From Marinobacterium iners DSM 11526 (GTDB taxonomy: Bacteria; Pseudomonadota; Gammaproteobacteria; Pseudomonadales; Balneatricaceae), in the NCBI RefSeq assembly GCF_900107855.1, contig NZ_FNRJ01000017.1:1-64000 (forward strand): a stretch of DNA of 64,000 nt. The letters run 5' to 3'. Shown here one piece after another: positions 1-9,861 of the stretch. The number at the start of each line of letters is the position of its first letter. The first letter of the stretch is position 1. The notes beneath the pieces were generated by a model that did not search any database, was not told where the DNA came from, and saw nothing but the letters and a program-made list of their open reading frames with translations. Made by a program: the position numbers and the translations under genes.

Positions 1-44
1 TGCCGCCAGCGTTCAATCTGAGCCATGATCAAACTCTTCAGTTT
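1..44 (-). rRNA. 16S rRNA, 5' end only (partial)
   Basis: The reverse complement of these bases reads AAACTGAAGAGTTTGATCAT followed by GGCTCAGATTGAACGCTGGC, which is the conserved 5' start of bacterial 16S rRNA. The gene runs off the left edge, so an rrn operon lies outside the window. The 5' boundary at 44 is placed by alignment to the E. coli start from memory and may be off by a base or two. Confidence 0.97.
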
Positions 45-193
45 AAAATCTTGTGAATTCAAAGCTGCAAGCAGCTTTTCATTCGGCTCAAGGTATTACA
101 CAACGCTAAATGAATATTCAGTTAGGTTGCTTGCCTTGATTAAGCTTTGTGTGCTCAATCCTGACAAGCGCCCACACATATTACCTGATCAAT

Positions 194-205
194 TTGTTAA
201 AGAGC
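194..205 (-). promoter_or_regulatory. rrn leader boxA antitermination site
   Basis: On the minus strand the bases read GCTCTTTAACAA, matching the boxA core (TGCTCTTTAACA) of rRNA operon leaders. It lies about 150 nt before the mature 16S 5' end, the usual place. Known role: loads the Nus antitermination complex so that Rho does not stop untranslated rRNA. Confidence 0.85.
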
Positions 206-259
206 GGGCTTGGCCAACCGCACCGTTCGGTGCAACCTGTTGTCTCAAGCGAGGCGCGT

Positions 260-287
260 ATTCTACCGCAACCCGTTTCAGTGTCAA
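260..287 (-). promoter_or_regulatory. rrn promoter, proximal
   Basis: On the minus strand: -35 TTGACA (282-287), 16-bp spacer, -10 TAGAAT (260-265), then a GC-rich discriminator (ACGCGCCTC), the hallmark of growth-rate and ppGpp-controlled rRNA promoters. An A-rich stretch just upstream of the -35 (about 288-305) could be an UP element. It faces the 16S gene. Confidence 0.8.
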
Positions 288-455
288 CCGTTTTTTTCGT
301 TTTCTGTTTCAGTGCTGAGCACTCAAACAACGATTCGGCAGTCACTCAAGAAGCGCAATGATGAACCAAAAAACCACTTAATTCAACATCTTACCACTTG
401 CTCAATCGATCTGCCCTGAACCGTTTCCGGTGGGGCGTCTCAAGCGAGGAGGCGA

Positions 456-483
456 ATTCTACAGACACCACTAAGGGAGTCAA
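456..483 (-). promoter_or_regulatory. rrn promoter, distal
   Basis: On the minus strand: -35 TTGACT (478-483), 16-bp spacer, -10 TAGAAT (456-461), then a GC-rich discriminator. The block TCTCAAGCGAGG next to the -10 occurs also at the proximal promoter (from 243), so the two promoters look like a duplicated unit. Between them (about 290-450) I see no gene; the short ORFs across this leader have no features of real proteins. Confidence 0.75.
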
Positions 484-548
484 CACCTGCGTGTAAAAAA
501 GTTTCAGAAAGATGAAAGCAGCCAGTAGCAACGCCTAACCCCCCAAAA

Positions 549-580
549 AAATAACGGACGCCGAGGCGTCCGTTATTTTT
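549..580. terminator. Intrinsic terminator after tyrS
   Basis: Perfect hairpin AACGGACGCC-GA-GGCGTCCGTT flanked by an A-run and a T-run, so it can work in both directions. It lies 28 nt past the tyrS stop and also insulates the rrn promoters. Confidence 0.9.
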
Positions 581-607
581 AGATACACTTGGTATTCAGC
601 CACGCAG

Positions 608-1903
608 TCAGTGCAGGTAGAACAGGTGATGCTTTTTCTTGCCCAACTTGACTAGAAAGTACTTACCGAACCGAGCCGCATCGCGTGAAAACAACTTATC
701 TGCCGCCATATTCTGATCCATACCGCATTCTTGATCATTGATCACGACCGCGTTGCGTTGCAGCACATCCTTTACCTGCTTGCCTGAAGCGGCCAAGCCA
801 GCCTCAACCAATAGAGTTGTCAGCGGCAGGTCAGTCAACTCAGCTGGCACCTGTGTTGCCGGCAGCCCATCCTGCTCCAGCTGGGCATAATCCGCAGCAC
901 TCAATTGAGATAGATCACCCGAAAACAAAGCTTCAGTGATGCGACGAGCCGCCTCGAGGGCTTCTTTCCCATGGACCATCTCGGTCATCTGCTCTGCCAA
1001 AACACGCTGAGCCTCGGGCCGGCCTTCACGGGCACGGTCTTCCGCCTCTATCGCGTCGATCTCGGCGACGGACAGGAAGGTAAAGAACTTCATGAAACGG
1101 TAAACATCTGCATCAGGCGTCTGTAGCCAGAACTGATAGAATGCGTAAGGAGATGTCTTTTTCGCATCCAGCCACACCGCACCGCTTTCAGTCTTGCCAA
1201 ACTTGGTGCCATCAGACTTTGTAATCAGAGGTAAGGTCAACGCATGAGTGGCAGCGCCATTCACTCTGCGTGTCAGCTCAATACCGCCAACAATATTTCC
1301 CCATTGGTCGGACCCACCGATTTGGAGCGTACAGTCATACTTCTGATTCAGCTGCTGATAGTCATAGGACTGCAGAATCTGATAGGTGAATTCGGTGAAT
1401 GACAAACCTGAGCCTTCACGCTCTATACGCTGCTTGACCGACTCTTTTGCAATCATTTTATTGACAGTAAAGTGCTTGCCGATGTCACGCAGGAAGCTGA
1501 GTACATCAACACTGGCTGTCCAATCGTAATTATTGGCCAATATGGCCCCATCTTCACCGTCAAAATCAATGAACCGGCTGATCTGGGATTTGAGGCATTC
1601 ACTCCATTGCTGAACGATTTCAGCTGAGTTCAGCTGGCGCTCCTGATCCTTGAAACTCGGATCACCAATGAGGCCAGTCGCCCCGCCGACCAGAGCGATA
1701 GGACGATGACCTGCCTGCTGAAAACGTTTGAGCATTAACAGAGGCACCAGGTGGCCCAAGTGCAAACTGTCTGCCGTGGGGTCAAAGCCGCAATAAAGCG
1801 TCACCGGCCCCTGAGACAGATGCTCGACCAGCTCTTCTTCATTGGTCGTCTGGGCAACCAGACCCCGGGCCTTGAGATCCTCAATCAAACTGTTTGCGTT
1901 CAT
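608..1903 (-). CDS. tyrS: Tyrosyl-tRNA synthetase
   Basis: Charges tRNA-Tyr with tyrosine in the cytoplasm. The 431-residue protein has the class I synthetase signature HLGH (residues 48-51, after GFDPTADSL), the tyrosine-pocket segment with YQILQSYD and GGSDQWGN, a KMSKS-like loop KFGKT near residue 235, and a C-terminal S4-type RNA-binding domain ([17 protein letters not shown]). Length fits the E. coli-type TyrS (about 424). The ATG start precedes the typical helix [15 protein letters not shown]. It is transcribed away from the M23 peptidase gene, the arrangement I recall from Pseudomonas (tyrS / peptidase / anmK). The tail ends with a basic, His-rich [11 protein letters not shown], slightly longer than usual. 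Confidence 0.97.
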   Translation of the reverse strand: MNANSLIEDLKARGLVAQTTNEEELVEHLSQGPVTLYCGFDPTADSLHLGHLVPLLMLKRFQQAGHRPIALVGGATGLIGDPSFKDQERQLNSAEIVQQWSECLKSQISRFIDFDGEDGAILANNYDWTASVDVLSFLRDIGKHFTVNKMIAKESVKQRIEREGSGLSFTEFTYQILQSYDYQQLNQKYDCTLQIGGSDQWGNIVGGIELTRRVNGAATHALTLPLITKSDGTKFGKTESGAVWLDAKKTSPYAFYQFWLQTPDADVYRFMKFFTFLSVAEIDAIEAEDRAREGRPEAQRVLAEQMTEMVHGKEALEAARRITEALFSGDLSQLSAADYAQLEQDGLPATQVPAELTDLPLTTLLVEAGLAASGKQVKDVLQRNAVVINDQECGMDQNMAADKLFSRDAARFGKYFLVKLGKKKHHLFYLH

Positions 1904-2077
1904 ACCGCCTGAATCCCTCTATATGGGTTGAGTGTAAGCCGATGGCGCATTCTAAACGCTCACAGGAATGTGAACAAACTCTATCCATTACCAACGTTCC
2001 ACTGACACCCGACAAATATAAAAATGTTGAATTTCCGTTATACTCCGGTGTCAACGTCAGCGAATTTTCAAAATGAC

Positions 2078-3484
2078 ATGGGTGTGTTCGTGACCTCTTT
2101 TCTCCGTACTTTGCGCCAGCTTCCTCCGATACACATTGCCGCTGCCATGATTTGTATTGCGGTGATCAGCCTGATTTTCATTTTGATGCCAACTGAAGAG
2201 GCCGAAGCGATTAACCGGCCCATTTCACATCAGGAGCCCCCTGCCTCAATCACTGTTGACGACACATCACAACTTGTGGAACCCGATACACAAAATACTT
2301 CACCAACCTCAGTGGCACTCCCCATACCCACCGAATCCGAGGCCAGCATCCATCCAGCCGAAGCAGCAAGTCCGGCCGAAAACTGGGTCGAATACCGGAT
2401 CCAGTCCGGGGACAACCTGACCTCTCTGTTCAAACGAGCAGGCCTCGGTCCGCGTGATGTGTATCGAGTGTCCAGTGCCGTAAGCGGAAGCAATGCTCTC
2501 AAGCAGCTGCGCCCCGGCGAACATATCTCTCTTCTTGTCGAAGATGGCCAATTGACAAAGCTGCGCCATGTTCGCAGTCGCTTGAGCAGCACCCTGCTCG
2601 TGCAAACAGAAAAAGGCTATGAAGTTGTGGAGGAAGAGCGCACACCAGAAAAGCGCACTGCGCACGCTCAGGGCCAGATAGAAAATTCGCTGTTCCTTGA
2701 TGCCGCCCGTGCAGGTCTTTCTGATAAAGTCATAATGGAGTTGGCCTCGATCTTTGGTTGGGATGTCGACTTTGCGCTCGACATTCGGCGCGGTGACAGC
2801 TTCCAAGTGCTGTTTGAGGAAGAGTTTCTGGAAGGTGAAAAAATCGGGGACGGCAAAATTCTCGCTGCTCGCTTCGTTAACCAGGGGCAGAGCTACGAAG
2901 CCGTCCGTTATACGGACAGCAAAGGCGAGACCAACTATTTCACCCCTGATGGTCGCAGCATGCGCAAGGCATTCTTGCGATCACCCGTCGACTTCCGGCG
3001 TATCAGCTCGCACTTCAAACCGGAACGCTTCCATCCAGTATTGGGCAAGAGACGCCCCCACCGAGGGGTTGATTACGCCGCCGCCACCGGCACACCAATC
3101 AAGGCTGCCGGTGATGGCAAAGTCATTTGGCGAGGCACCAAGGGCGGATATGGCCGTACCATCATCATCCAGCACGGTGGCAATATTACAACGCTGTATG
3201 CGCACATGAGTCGCTACCAAAAGGGCGTCAACAACGGCAGTCGCGTCAAGCAAGGCCAGGTCATCGGTTATGTCGGCGCATCAGGCCTCGCCACCGGCCC
3301 ACACCTGCACTATGAATTCCGCATTAATGGCACTCATAAGAACCCGCTCACTGTAGCCTTGCCTCAGGCTGAATCGGTTCCGGCAAACGAGATGAATGCT
3401 TTCAACTCCCAGACAGGCAGCATCATGGCCGAGCTGAATCAGCGAACCGACACCCGCCTTGCCCTGAATGAGCCTGAACAATGA
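2078..3484 (+). CDS. M23-family murein endopeptidase, membrane anchored
   Basis: A probable peptidoglycan DD-endopeptidase of the YebA/MepM type, acting in the periplasm. A hydrophobic segment near residues 16-36 (HIAAAMICIAVISLIFIL) anchors the N-terminus. A Pro/Ser/Glu-rich linker and a LysM/OapA-like region (WVEYRIQSGDNLTSLF) follow. The C-terminal LytM domain keeps the zinc ligands: HRGVDYA (His, Asp) and HLHYEF (His-x-His). The start is uncertain: I chose the ATG at 2078 (468 residues), which places the membrane segment conventionally. An upstream ATG at 2024 is in frame, and no strong ribosome site favours either. The stop overlaps the anmK start as ATGA, so the two are probably translated together, linking wall cleavage to anhydromuropeptide recycling. 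Confidence 0.9.
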   Translation: MGVFVTSFLRTLRQLPPIHIAAAMICIAVISLIFILMPTEEAEAINRPISHQEPPASITVDDTSQLVEPDTQNTSPTSVALPIPTESEASIHPAEAASPAENWVEYRIQSGDNLTSLFKRAGLGPRDVYRVSSAVSGSNALKQLRPGEHISLLVEDGQLTKLRHVRSRLSSTLLVQTEKGYEVVEEERTPEKRTAHAQGQIENSLFLDAARAGLSDKVIMELASIFGWDVDFALDIRRGDSFQVLFEEEFLEGEKIGDGKILAARFVNQGQSYEAVRYTDSKGETNYFTPDGRSMRKAFLRSPVDFRRISSHFKPERFHPVLGKRRPHRGVDYAAATGTPIKAAGDGKVIWRGTKGGYGRTIIIQHGGNITTLYAHMSRYQKGVNNGSRVKQGQVIGYVGASGLATGPHLHYEFRINGTHKNPLTVALPQAESVPANEMNAFNSQTGSIMAELNQRTDTRLALNEPEQ

Positions 3485-4590
3485 CAGACCCGGAGTTTTA
3501 TATCGGACTGATGTCCGGAACAAGCCTGGACAGCATAGACGCGGTACTGGTTCGATTCACACCGTCGTTCGAACTCTGCTCGGCTTACAGCCACCCCCTG
3601 CCCAGTGAGCTGCGCCACCAGATCACCCAGCTGACGCAGCCCGGCAATGATGAGATTGAACAACTGGGGCGACTGGATATAGCGCTCGGTGGAATCTTTG
3701 CAGACGCAACCCTGTGTTTGTTGCAACAGGCCGGAGTATCGACTGACGCAATCAAGGCGATAGGCTCCCATGGCCAGACCGTTCGCCACCGGCCGGGGGC
3801 TGGCTTCAGCCTTCAGATTGGCGATCCAAACACGATTACAGAGCGCACCGGTATTACTACCGTAGCTGATTTCCGTCGCCGGGACTTGGCCGCTGGTGGT
3901 CAGGGCGCCCCACTGGTACCCGCCTTTCATGAGGCGTTATTCCGCAGTCCGATTGCCGACCGGATGATCGCCAACCTTGGCGGCATGGCCAATATTACCT
4001 TATTGCCAGCTGACCCGATGAGTCCGGTGCTGGGCTACGACACTGGGCCGGCCAATGTGCTGATGGATGGATGGATCGAGCACAACCAACTCGGCTGTTA
4101 CGACAGGGACGGCGCTTGGGCTGCAACGGGTACAGTCGACACCAAACTGCTGAATGCCTTGCTTGCACACCCTTTTTTTCACGCTGCGCCACCGAAAAGC
4201 ACCGGACGCGAAGACTTCAACCCGAACTGGCTCAACATCATGCTTGCTCAATTCAACCATGAGCAGGCCTCTGAAAACATACAGGCGACACTGTTGGAAC
4301 TGACAGCCATCACCCTGTGTGACGCCATCCGCAGCCAGCTGCTAATCCAACCTGAAGTGTATCTGTGTGGCGGAGGCAGCCATAACAGTCGCTTGGTGGA
4401 ACGCATTCGCGCCCGACTCTCAGATTGCCGAGTTGACAGCACAACTGCACTTGGGCTTGACCCTGATTGGGTTGAAGCAACCGCTTTTGCATGGTTTGCC
4501 ATGCGGACCCTTCAACAGCAAACCTCAAGCCTGCCAGAGGTGACAGGTGCCAAAGGCCCTCGCATACTGGGCACTATCTGTCCGGCCTGA
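3481..4590 (+). CDS. anmK: Anhydro-N-acetylmuramic acid kinase
   Basis: Phosphorylates and opens 1,6-anhydro-MurNAc released during murein turnover, giving MurNAc-6-phosphate for recycling. The 369 residues start with YIGLMSGTSLDSIDAVLV, the AnmK signature, and continue with SHGQTVRH, GDPNTI, ADFRRRD-LAAGGQGAPLVP and NLGGMANIT, all hallmarks of this ASKHA-fold kinase; CGGGSHN near the C-terminus closes the nucleotide site. It is coupled to the upstream M23 peptidase by a 4-nt ATGA overlap, which fits a wall-recycling unit. A bidirectional terminator follows. Confidence 0.96.
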   Translation: MTDPEFYIGLMSGTSLDSIDAVLVRFTPSFELCSAYSHPLPSELRHQITQLTQPGNDEIEQLGRLDIALGGIFADATLCLLQQAGVSTDAIKAIGSHGQTVRHRPGAGFSLQIGDPNTITERTGITTVADFRRRDLAAGGQGAPLVPAFHEALFRSPIADRMIANLGGMANITLLPADPMSPVLGYDTGPANVLMDGWIEHNQLGCYDRDGAWAATGTVDTKLLNALLAHPFFHAAPPKSTGREDFNPNWLNIMLAQFNHEQASENIQATLLELTAITLCDAIRSQLLIQPEVYLCGGGSHNSRLVERIRARLSDCRVDSTTALGLDPDWVEATAFAWFAMRTLQQQTSSLPEVTGAKGPRILGTICPA

Positions 4591-4602
4591 ATTCCGAAAT
4601 GC

Positions 4603-4630
4603 AAAACGCCAGCTCAGCGGCTGGCGTTTT
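4603..4630. terminator. Bidirectional terminator between anmK and erpA
   Basis: Perfect 11-bp inverted repeat AAAACGCCAGC / GCTGGCGTTTT with a 6-nt loop. A- and T-runs at the ends let it serve both convergent genes. Confidence 0.9.
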
Positions 4631-4654
4631 GACTGACTGATCGGTACAGAGAGA

Positions 4655-5002
4655 TCAAATCGAAAAGGAAGAACCACACCCACAGGTTGTAGCGGCGTTG
4701 GGGTTGTTGATCACAAACTGCGAACCCTGCAGCCCTTCCTTATAATCTACCTCAGCGCCAGCCAGATACTGGAAGCTCATCGGGTCAACGACCAACAGCA
4801 CACCATCACGCTCTACGACTGTATCGTCATCAGCCGTATTTTCATCGAAGGTGAAACCATAGGAAAAACCGGCACACCCCCCTCCGGTGATATAAACCCG
4901 CAGCTTCAGATTGTCATTTTGCTCTTCATCAAGCAAACGTCTAACTTTTCGAGCTGCCGCCTCGGTAAACGCAAGCGGAGCATCCTGTGCAGTTTCACTC
5001 AT
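4655..5002 (-). CDS. erpA: Iron-sulfur cluster insertion protein ErpA
   Basis: A-type carrier that passes Fe-S clusters to apo-proteins. It has the three conserved cysteines of the family: [11 protein letters not shown] and the C-terminal [11 protein letters not shown] chose the ATG at 5002 ([10 protein letters not shown], 115 residues), which matches the usual ErpA length of about 114-116. The longer frame from 5023 would add MKRFGVT. ErpA next to argC is an arrangement I recall from Pseudomonas. Confidence 0.93.
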   Translation of the reverse strand: MSETAQDAPLAFTEAAARKVRRLLDEEQNDNLKLRVYITGGGCAGFSYGFTFDENTADDDTVVERDGVLLVVDPMSFQYLAGAEVDYKEGLQGSQFVINNPNAATTCGCGSSFSI

Positions 5003-5063
5003 AGTCACACCAAACCTTTTCAATGCCGCGCATTTTGACTAAACCAACCAAATTAGTCAAGTA

Positions 5064-6104
5064 TTACGGCATCAGTGCGACCTGTTCGAGGCCTGAACGC
5101 TCCGGCAGATCAAACATCAGGTTCATGATCTGCACTGCCTGACCGGATGCCCCTTTGACCAGATTGTCGATAACCGACAGCACAACAACGACATCTTCCC
5201 CCTGCGGCTGGTGCACACTGATGCGGCACATATTGGAACCTTTCACACTGCGTGTTTCAGGGTGGCTGCCGGCCGGCATCACATCAACAAATGGCTCATT
5301 GCGATAGCGCTCTTCAAACAGCGCCTGCAAATCAGGCCCCACTGGATCCTTCAGCACAGAGTACAGGGTTGCATGAATACCACGAATCATCGGCATCAGG
5401 TGTGGCGAGAAGGTTAGTCCCACCGGGCGTTCAGCGATACCGGACAGACCCTGACGAATCTCCGGCAGATGGCGATGACCGGGCACACCGTAGGCCTTGA
5501 CGCTTTCGCTGGCTTCACACAGCAGAGTACCCACGCTGGCACCACGTCCCGCACCGCTGGCACCTGACTTGCAGTCCGCAATCAGGCGACGGTGATCAAC
5601 CAGCTTGCTTTCCAGCAGTGGCAGATAACCCAACTGCACGGCAGTAGGATAACAGCCAGCACAACCAATCAACTCAGCACCCTTGATCTGATCACGGTTC
5701 AGCTCAGGCAGGCCATACACAGCCTTGGCCACCAAATCAGGGCATGTGTGCTTAAGGTTGTACCATTTTTCCCACAGCTCGATATCCTTGATACGGAAAT
5801 CTGCGCCCAAATCGATTACACGCACACCGCGCTCGACCAGCTCTGGCGCCATGCTCATGGCAACCCCGTGAGGGGTGGCAAAGAACACTACATCACAGGC
5901 CGCCAACCGATCCACATCCGGAACCGTAAAGGTAATATCATGGTGGCCACGCAGGTTGGGATACATGTCGGCAACCGGGATACCTTCCTCGGATCGGGAT
6001 GTAATGACCTCAACCCGCGCTTGCGGGTGATTGGCCAGAAGCCGCAACAATTCAACACCGGTATAACCGGTTCCGCCGACGATACCTACCTTGACCACAT
6101 GCAC
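5064..6104 (-). CDS. argC: N-acetyl-gamma-glutamyl-phosphate reductase
   Basis: Third step of arginine synthesis: reduces N-acetylglutamyl-phosphate with NADPH to the semialdehyde. The N-terminal Rossmann motif is [18 protein letters not shown]. The catalytic cysteine is Cys151 in AGCYPTAVQ, and [11 protein letters not shown] supplies the conserved His region. Its 346 residues are the long bacterial form. A divergent gene (ClC transporter) begins 80 bp away; a TATAAT at 6134-6139 in that gap could be the -10 of the ClC gene, though I see no good -35. Confidence 0.97.
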   Translation of the reverse strand: MHVVKVGIVGGTGYTGVELLRLLANHPQARVEVITSRSEEGIPVADMYPNLRGHHDITFTVPDVDRLAACDVVFFATPHGVAMSMAPELVERGVRVIDLGADFRIKDIELWEKWYNLKHTCPDLVAKAVYGLPELNRDQIKGAELIGCAGCYPTAVQLGYLPLLESKLVDHRRLIADCKSGASGAGRGASVGTLLCEASESVKAYGVPGHRHLPEIRQGLSGIAERPVGLTFSPHLMPMIRGIHATLYSVLKDPVGPDLQALFEERYRNEPFVDVMPAGSHPETRSVKGSNMCRISVHQPQGEDVVVVLSVIDNLVKGASGQAVQIMNLMFDLPERSGLEQVALMP

Positions 6105-6184
6105 CTCTCATCAGTATGCGAAAACTGTTAGGGTATAATACTCAGCCGTTCTGCAGATGACCACCGAGCACCCGAGAACCCATC

Positions 6185-7912
6185 ATGCCACACCGACTGC
6201 TGTCACTGGAACACTTCCGAACCCGGCTGGCTCATGTTGATGCCTTGCCCCAGCTGGTGGTGCTTGGCGTATTGTCGGGGCTCGTGGCCGGCGGACTCAT
6301 GAGCCTGTTCCGAGGCGCTTACAACCTGTTGCAGCATTGGCTGCTTTCCGGTGGCACCGAAAACTTTGAAAGCCTTCCCGAAATCAGTCGCCTGCTGTTT
6401 CCCGTGGTCGGCAGCCTGTTGCTGATTCTGCTCTACCTTTCGATCCCCGCCCATGCTCGCAGCGTGGGCATCGTCCACCTGCTGGAACGCCTCAACAACC
6501 ATCAGGGTCGCATGCCCGGCAGCAACATGCTGGTCCAGCTGCTGGCCGCACTCATTGCACTGGCCAGCGGCCATTCGGTTGGCCGTGAAGGCCCGGCCGT
6601 CCATATGGGCGCCGCCTCCAGCAGCTGGCTTGGCCAACGCCTCAATCTGCCCAACAACACGCTGCGCCTGCTGGTTGGCTGCGGTGCCGCTGCCGGCATC
6701 TCAGCCGCTTTCAACACACCGCTGGCAGGTGTCATTTTTGCCATGGAAGTGATTCTGCTTGAGTACACTCTGGTCGGTTTTTTGCCCATTATGGTAGCAG
6801 CCGTGGTCGGGGATGTTGTTGTGCGCCTGACTGTAGGCGAAGCCATTGTATTCAATGCCCCGGCCCTTCAGATCCACAAGCTGTCCGAACTGCCGCTGGT
6901 AATGCTACTGGGGCTGATGACCGGGCTTCTCGCGGTCGGCTTTCATTTTCTGTATCGCCACACCTTTCGCATTTGCCAGTGGAGCATACCCACTCGCTTC
7001 CTTCTCGCTGGCACTCTCACCGGACTGGTAGCCATGCATTGGCCAGAAGTCATGGGCAGTGGCTACGATACAATCGAGGCCCTGTTCCACACCCAGCCTG
7101 CGGCAATCTGGCTGCTGGGGTTGTTGCTGGCCAAATGGCTTCTGACTCCAGTGATCATCGCACTGGGCATTCCGGCCGGGCTCATTGCACCCTCTCTGTT
7201 TATCGGTGCCTCGGCAGGCGCTTTACTTGGTGCGACAGGCAACAGCCTGGGGCTGACGGCCGACACTGCACTTTACGCCATGCTTGGCATGGGTGCGATG
7301 ATGGCGGCTCTGCTCAACGCCCCGCTGGCAGCCCTGCTGGCGATGCTGGAGCTGACCCACAACACCGCGATCATCCTGCCCGGCATGCTGGCAATCGTCA
7401 CCGCCAACCTCACCACCCGTTACGGTTTCGGCCTGCCTTCGATATTTCATGCCTCTTTGCAGGCACAGGGGATGGATCTACGCCAGGCACCCTTGACTCA
7501 GGTGCTGTCTCGAGCAGCCGTTGGCAGCCTGATGCAACGAAACTTTGCGGAGACTGAGAGTATCATCAGCCTGTCGTCTGCACGTGACCTGCTGACCGCA
7601 GCACCTCAGTGGCTGCTGGTGCAAAAGGGTGATAACAGCTTTTTGCTGCCGCCGGCGGACCTGAAAGTCTGGCTTGAAAATGAAACGGCAGACAAAACCG
7701 ACCCCGAGCTGTCGATAAACCTGCTGGAAATACCGGCACAGCGACGGGATGTAATGCCCCTGCTCTATCGCTCCACGCTGAAGGAAGCGCTTGATCTGAT
7801 GCTGCAACATCAGCTTGATTACCTGCTTGTCGTAAGCAACCAGGAGTCCCCACTGGGGCTGATCAGCAAAGAACAGATCGAGTCCTACTACAACCACAAG
7901 CAGAGCCTCTGA
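6185..7912 (+). CDS. ClC-family chloride channel/antiporter
   Basis: Inner-membrane voltage-gated-chloride-channel family protein with many hydrophobic helices through about residue 425. The gating motif GREGP is intact (133-137, Glu135), and the family motif GIPAGLIAPSLFIGA is present near residue 327. The first anion-binding motif, usually GSGIP, is replaced by ARSVGI, as in many ClcB-like proteins. The 150-residue soluble tail has only a weak CBS-like look (PLLYRSTLKEALDLMLQHQLDYLLVV...PLGLISKEQI), perhaps one CBS pair partly degenerate. Whether it is a channel or a proton antiporter cannot be settled here. The stop overlaps thiE by one base. Confidence 0.9.
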   Translation: MPHRLLSLEHFRTRLAHVDALPQLVVLGVLSGLVAGGLMSLFRGAYNLLQHWLLSGGTENFESLPEISRLLFPVVGSLLLILLYLSIPAHARSVGIVHLLERLNNHQGRMPGSNMLVQLLAALIALASGHSVGREGPAVHMGAASSSWLGQRLNLPNNTLRLLVGCGAAAGISAAFNTPLAGVIFAMEVILLEYTLVGFLPIMVAAVVGDVVVRLTVGEAIVFNAPALQIHKLSELPLVMLLGLMTGLLAVGFHFLYRHTFRICQWSIPTRFLLAGTLTGLVAMHWPEVMGSGYDTIEALFHTQPAAIWLLGLLLAKWLLTPVIIALGIPAGLIAPSLFIGASAGALLGATGNSLGLTADTALYAMLGMGAMMAALLNAPLAALLAMLELTHNTAIILPGMLAIVTANLTTRYGFGLPSIFHASLQAQGMDLRQAPLTQVLSRAAVGSLMQRNFAETESIISLSSARDLLTAAPQWLLVQKGDNSFLLPPADLKVWLENETADKTDPELSINLLEIPAQRRDVMPLLYRSTLKEALDLMLQHQLDYLLVVSNQESPLGLISKEQIESYYNHKQSL

Positions 7913-8559
7913 TGCCTACATTCTCTTTATCAGGTCTTTACGGCATTACCGATGCCACCCTCATGCCCGATACCCAGACCATGCTGAACGCCTGTGAAGC
8001 GGCCATCGCTGGCGGCATGAAAGTCCTGCAGTATCGGGACAAGTCAAACAACTCAGCGCTTCGCCTCGATCAGGCCAGCGCCTTGCGTGCATTGTGCAAA
8101 AGCCATAATTGTATCTTCCTGATCAACGATGATGTGGAGCTGGCACTGTCCTGCAAGGCTGACGGCGTCCATCTGGGGCAGAAGGATGGCAGCCTCACGG
8201 AGGCACGACAGCGACTGGGCAAAACCGCCATCATCGGACAGACCTGCCATGACCGGCTTGAGCTTGCAATCAGGGCCCAGGCCGAAGGTGCCAACTATGT
8301 TGCCTTCGGCTCTTTTTTCCCCTCCAACACCAAACCAGGCGCCAGCCCGGCTCCTTTGTCACTGCTCTCCACGGCACGATCGCAACTGAGTGTACCCATG
8401 GTAGCGATAGGCGGCCTCAGCGTGGATAATGCGACACAAGTGATTGCAGCTGGCGCCGACATGACCGCAGTCGTACACGCCCTGTTCGCCGCGCAGGATA
8501 TTCGCACTCGGGCTGAACAGTTCAGCCGGCTGTTCCGTATTCAGGCACAAGACCATTAA
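7912..8559 (+). CDS. thiE: Thiamine-phosphate synthase
   Basis: Joins the hydroxymethylpyrimidine and thiazole halves to thiamine phosphate. TIM-barrel protein of 215 residues with LYGITD at the start, LQYRDK (diphosphate site), LINDDVELAL, ADGVHLGQKD, IIGQTCHD, YVAFGSFFPSNTKPGA and the C-terminal VAIGGLSVDN phosphate loop. It overlaps the ClC stop (TGATG) and is followed 12 bp later by hemL; thiE beside hemL is also known in Pseudomonas. Confidence 0.96.
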   Translation: MPTFSLSGLYGITDATLMPDTQTMLNACEAAIAGGMKVLQYRDKSNNSALRLDQASALRALCKSHNCIFLINDDVELALSCKADGVHLGQKDGSLTEARQRLGKTAIIGQTCHDRLELAIRAQAEGANYVAFGSFFPSNTKPGASPAPLSLLSTARSQLSVPMVAIGGLSVDNATQVIAAGADMTAVVHALFAAQDIRTRAEQFSRLFRIQAQDH

Positions 8560-8571
8560 AGGAAGCGACAC

Positions 8572-9858
8572 ATGTCCCGTTCAGAATCCCTGTTCAAGGC
8601 CGCTCAGACTCACATCCCCGGTGGCGTCAATTCCCCGGTTCGCGCATTCAAGGGTGTTGGCGGCACCCCGGTTTTCTTCAAGCGAGGTGAGGGTCCTTTC
8701 CTGTATGACGAAGACGACCGCCGCTACATCGACTATGTAGGTTCGTGGGGCCCCATGTTGCTTGGGCACTCATTCCCTCCCGTGATTGAAGCGGTGCGCG
8801 CTGCATTGGATAACGGCCTCGGTTTTGGTGCCCCCACCGGCATTGAAACCGAAATGGCTGATCTGGTCTGCGAACTGGTGCCCTCCATGGAGATGGTCCG
8901 CATGGTCAGCTCCGGTACCGAGGCCACCATGAGCGCCATCCGTTTGGCCCGCGGTTACACCGGTCGTGACAAGATCGTGAAGTTCGAGGGCTGCTACCAT
9001 GGTCACTCCGACTCCCTGCTCGTCAAGGCCGGCTCCGGCGCATTGACGCTGGGTGAGCCCAACTCACCCGGAGTGCCGGCCTCACTGGCCGAGCACACGA
9101 TTACGCTGACTTATAACGATATTGACAATGTCCGCCAGGCCTTTGCCGAGATCGGCGATCAGGTTGCCTGCATTATTGTTGAACCCGTTGCCGGCAACAT
9201 GAACTGTATTCTGCCCGCACCGGGCTTTCTGGAGTGTCTGCGCGAAGTCTGTGACGAACACGGCAGTGTACTGATTTTCGACGAGGTGATGACCGGATTC
9301 CGTGTGGCGCTGGGCGGTGCTCAGGAATATTTCAACATCAAACCGGACCTGACCACACTGGGCAAGATCATCGGTGGCGGCCTTCCGGTCGGAGCCTTCG
9401 GGGGCAAGCGTGAGATTATGCAGCATATCGCCCCGCTGGGTCCGGTGTATCAGGCCGGCACTCTGTCAGGTAACCCGCTGGCGATGGCGGCAGGTCTGAC
9501 CATGCTGCAGGCACTGCGTGAGCCGGGTATCCATGAACAGCTTTCTGCCAAAACCGAATATCTGACCCAAGGGCTGGAAGCAATGGCCAAACGGCACGGT
9601 GTTGCGTTCACCACCAGCGCCATTGGCGGCATGTTCGGCCTTTTCTTCACCGAGCAGGAGACAGTCAGCAGCTTTGCTGATGTGATGCGCTGCGACGCGA
9701 AACGATTTGGTGAATTCTTCCACGGCATGCTGGACGCAGGTATCTATCTGGCGCCCTCTGCGTTTGAAGCCGGCTTTGTTTCCAATGCACACACAGAAGC
9801 CGAGCTGGATGCGACCCTGGAAGCGGCTGACAGTGTATTTGCCAAGCTGGCGGGATAA
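8572..9858 (+). CDS. hemL: Glutamate-1-semialdehyde 2,1-aminomutase
   Basis: Makes 5-aminolevulinate from glutamate-1-semialdehyde in the C5 route of heme synthesis. Class III PLP enzyme of 428 residues. It shows [28 protein letters not shown] at the start, [26 protein letters not shown], the metal/PLP segment [17 protein letters not shown] and the PLP lysine in [18 protein letters not shown] (about Lys266). A clear AAGGAAG ribosome site lies upstream. hemE for a later step of the same pathway sits at 54755. Confidence 0.98.
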   Translation: MSRSESLFKAAQTHIPGGVNSPVRAFKGVGGTPVFFKRGEGPFLYDEDDRRYIDYVGSWGPMLLGHSFPPVIEAVRAALDNGLGFGAPTGIETEMADLVCELVPSMEMVRMVSSGTEATMSAIRLARGYTGRDKIVKFEGCYHGHSDSLLVKAGSGALTLGEPNSPGVPASLAEHTITLTYNDIDNVRQAFAEIGDQVACIIVEPVAGNMNCILPAPGFLECLREVCDEHGSVLIFDEVMTGFRVALGGAQEYFNIKPDLTTLGKIIGGGLPVGAFGGKREIMQHIAPLGPVYQAGTLSGNPLAMAAGLTMLQALREPGIHEQLSAKTEYLTQGLEAMAKRHGVAFTTSAIGGMFGLFFTEQETVSSFADVMRCDAKRFGEFFHGMLDAGIYLAPSAFEAGFVSNAHTEAELDATLEAADSVFAKLAG

Positions 9859-9861
9859 CAC

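Noticed and set aside
25..419. Three short plus-strand ORFs in the rrn leader.
   Set aside because: They overlap the 16S 5' end, boxA and the mapped promoter elements; none has a ribosome site or a sensible composition.
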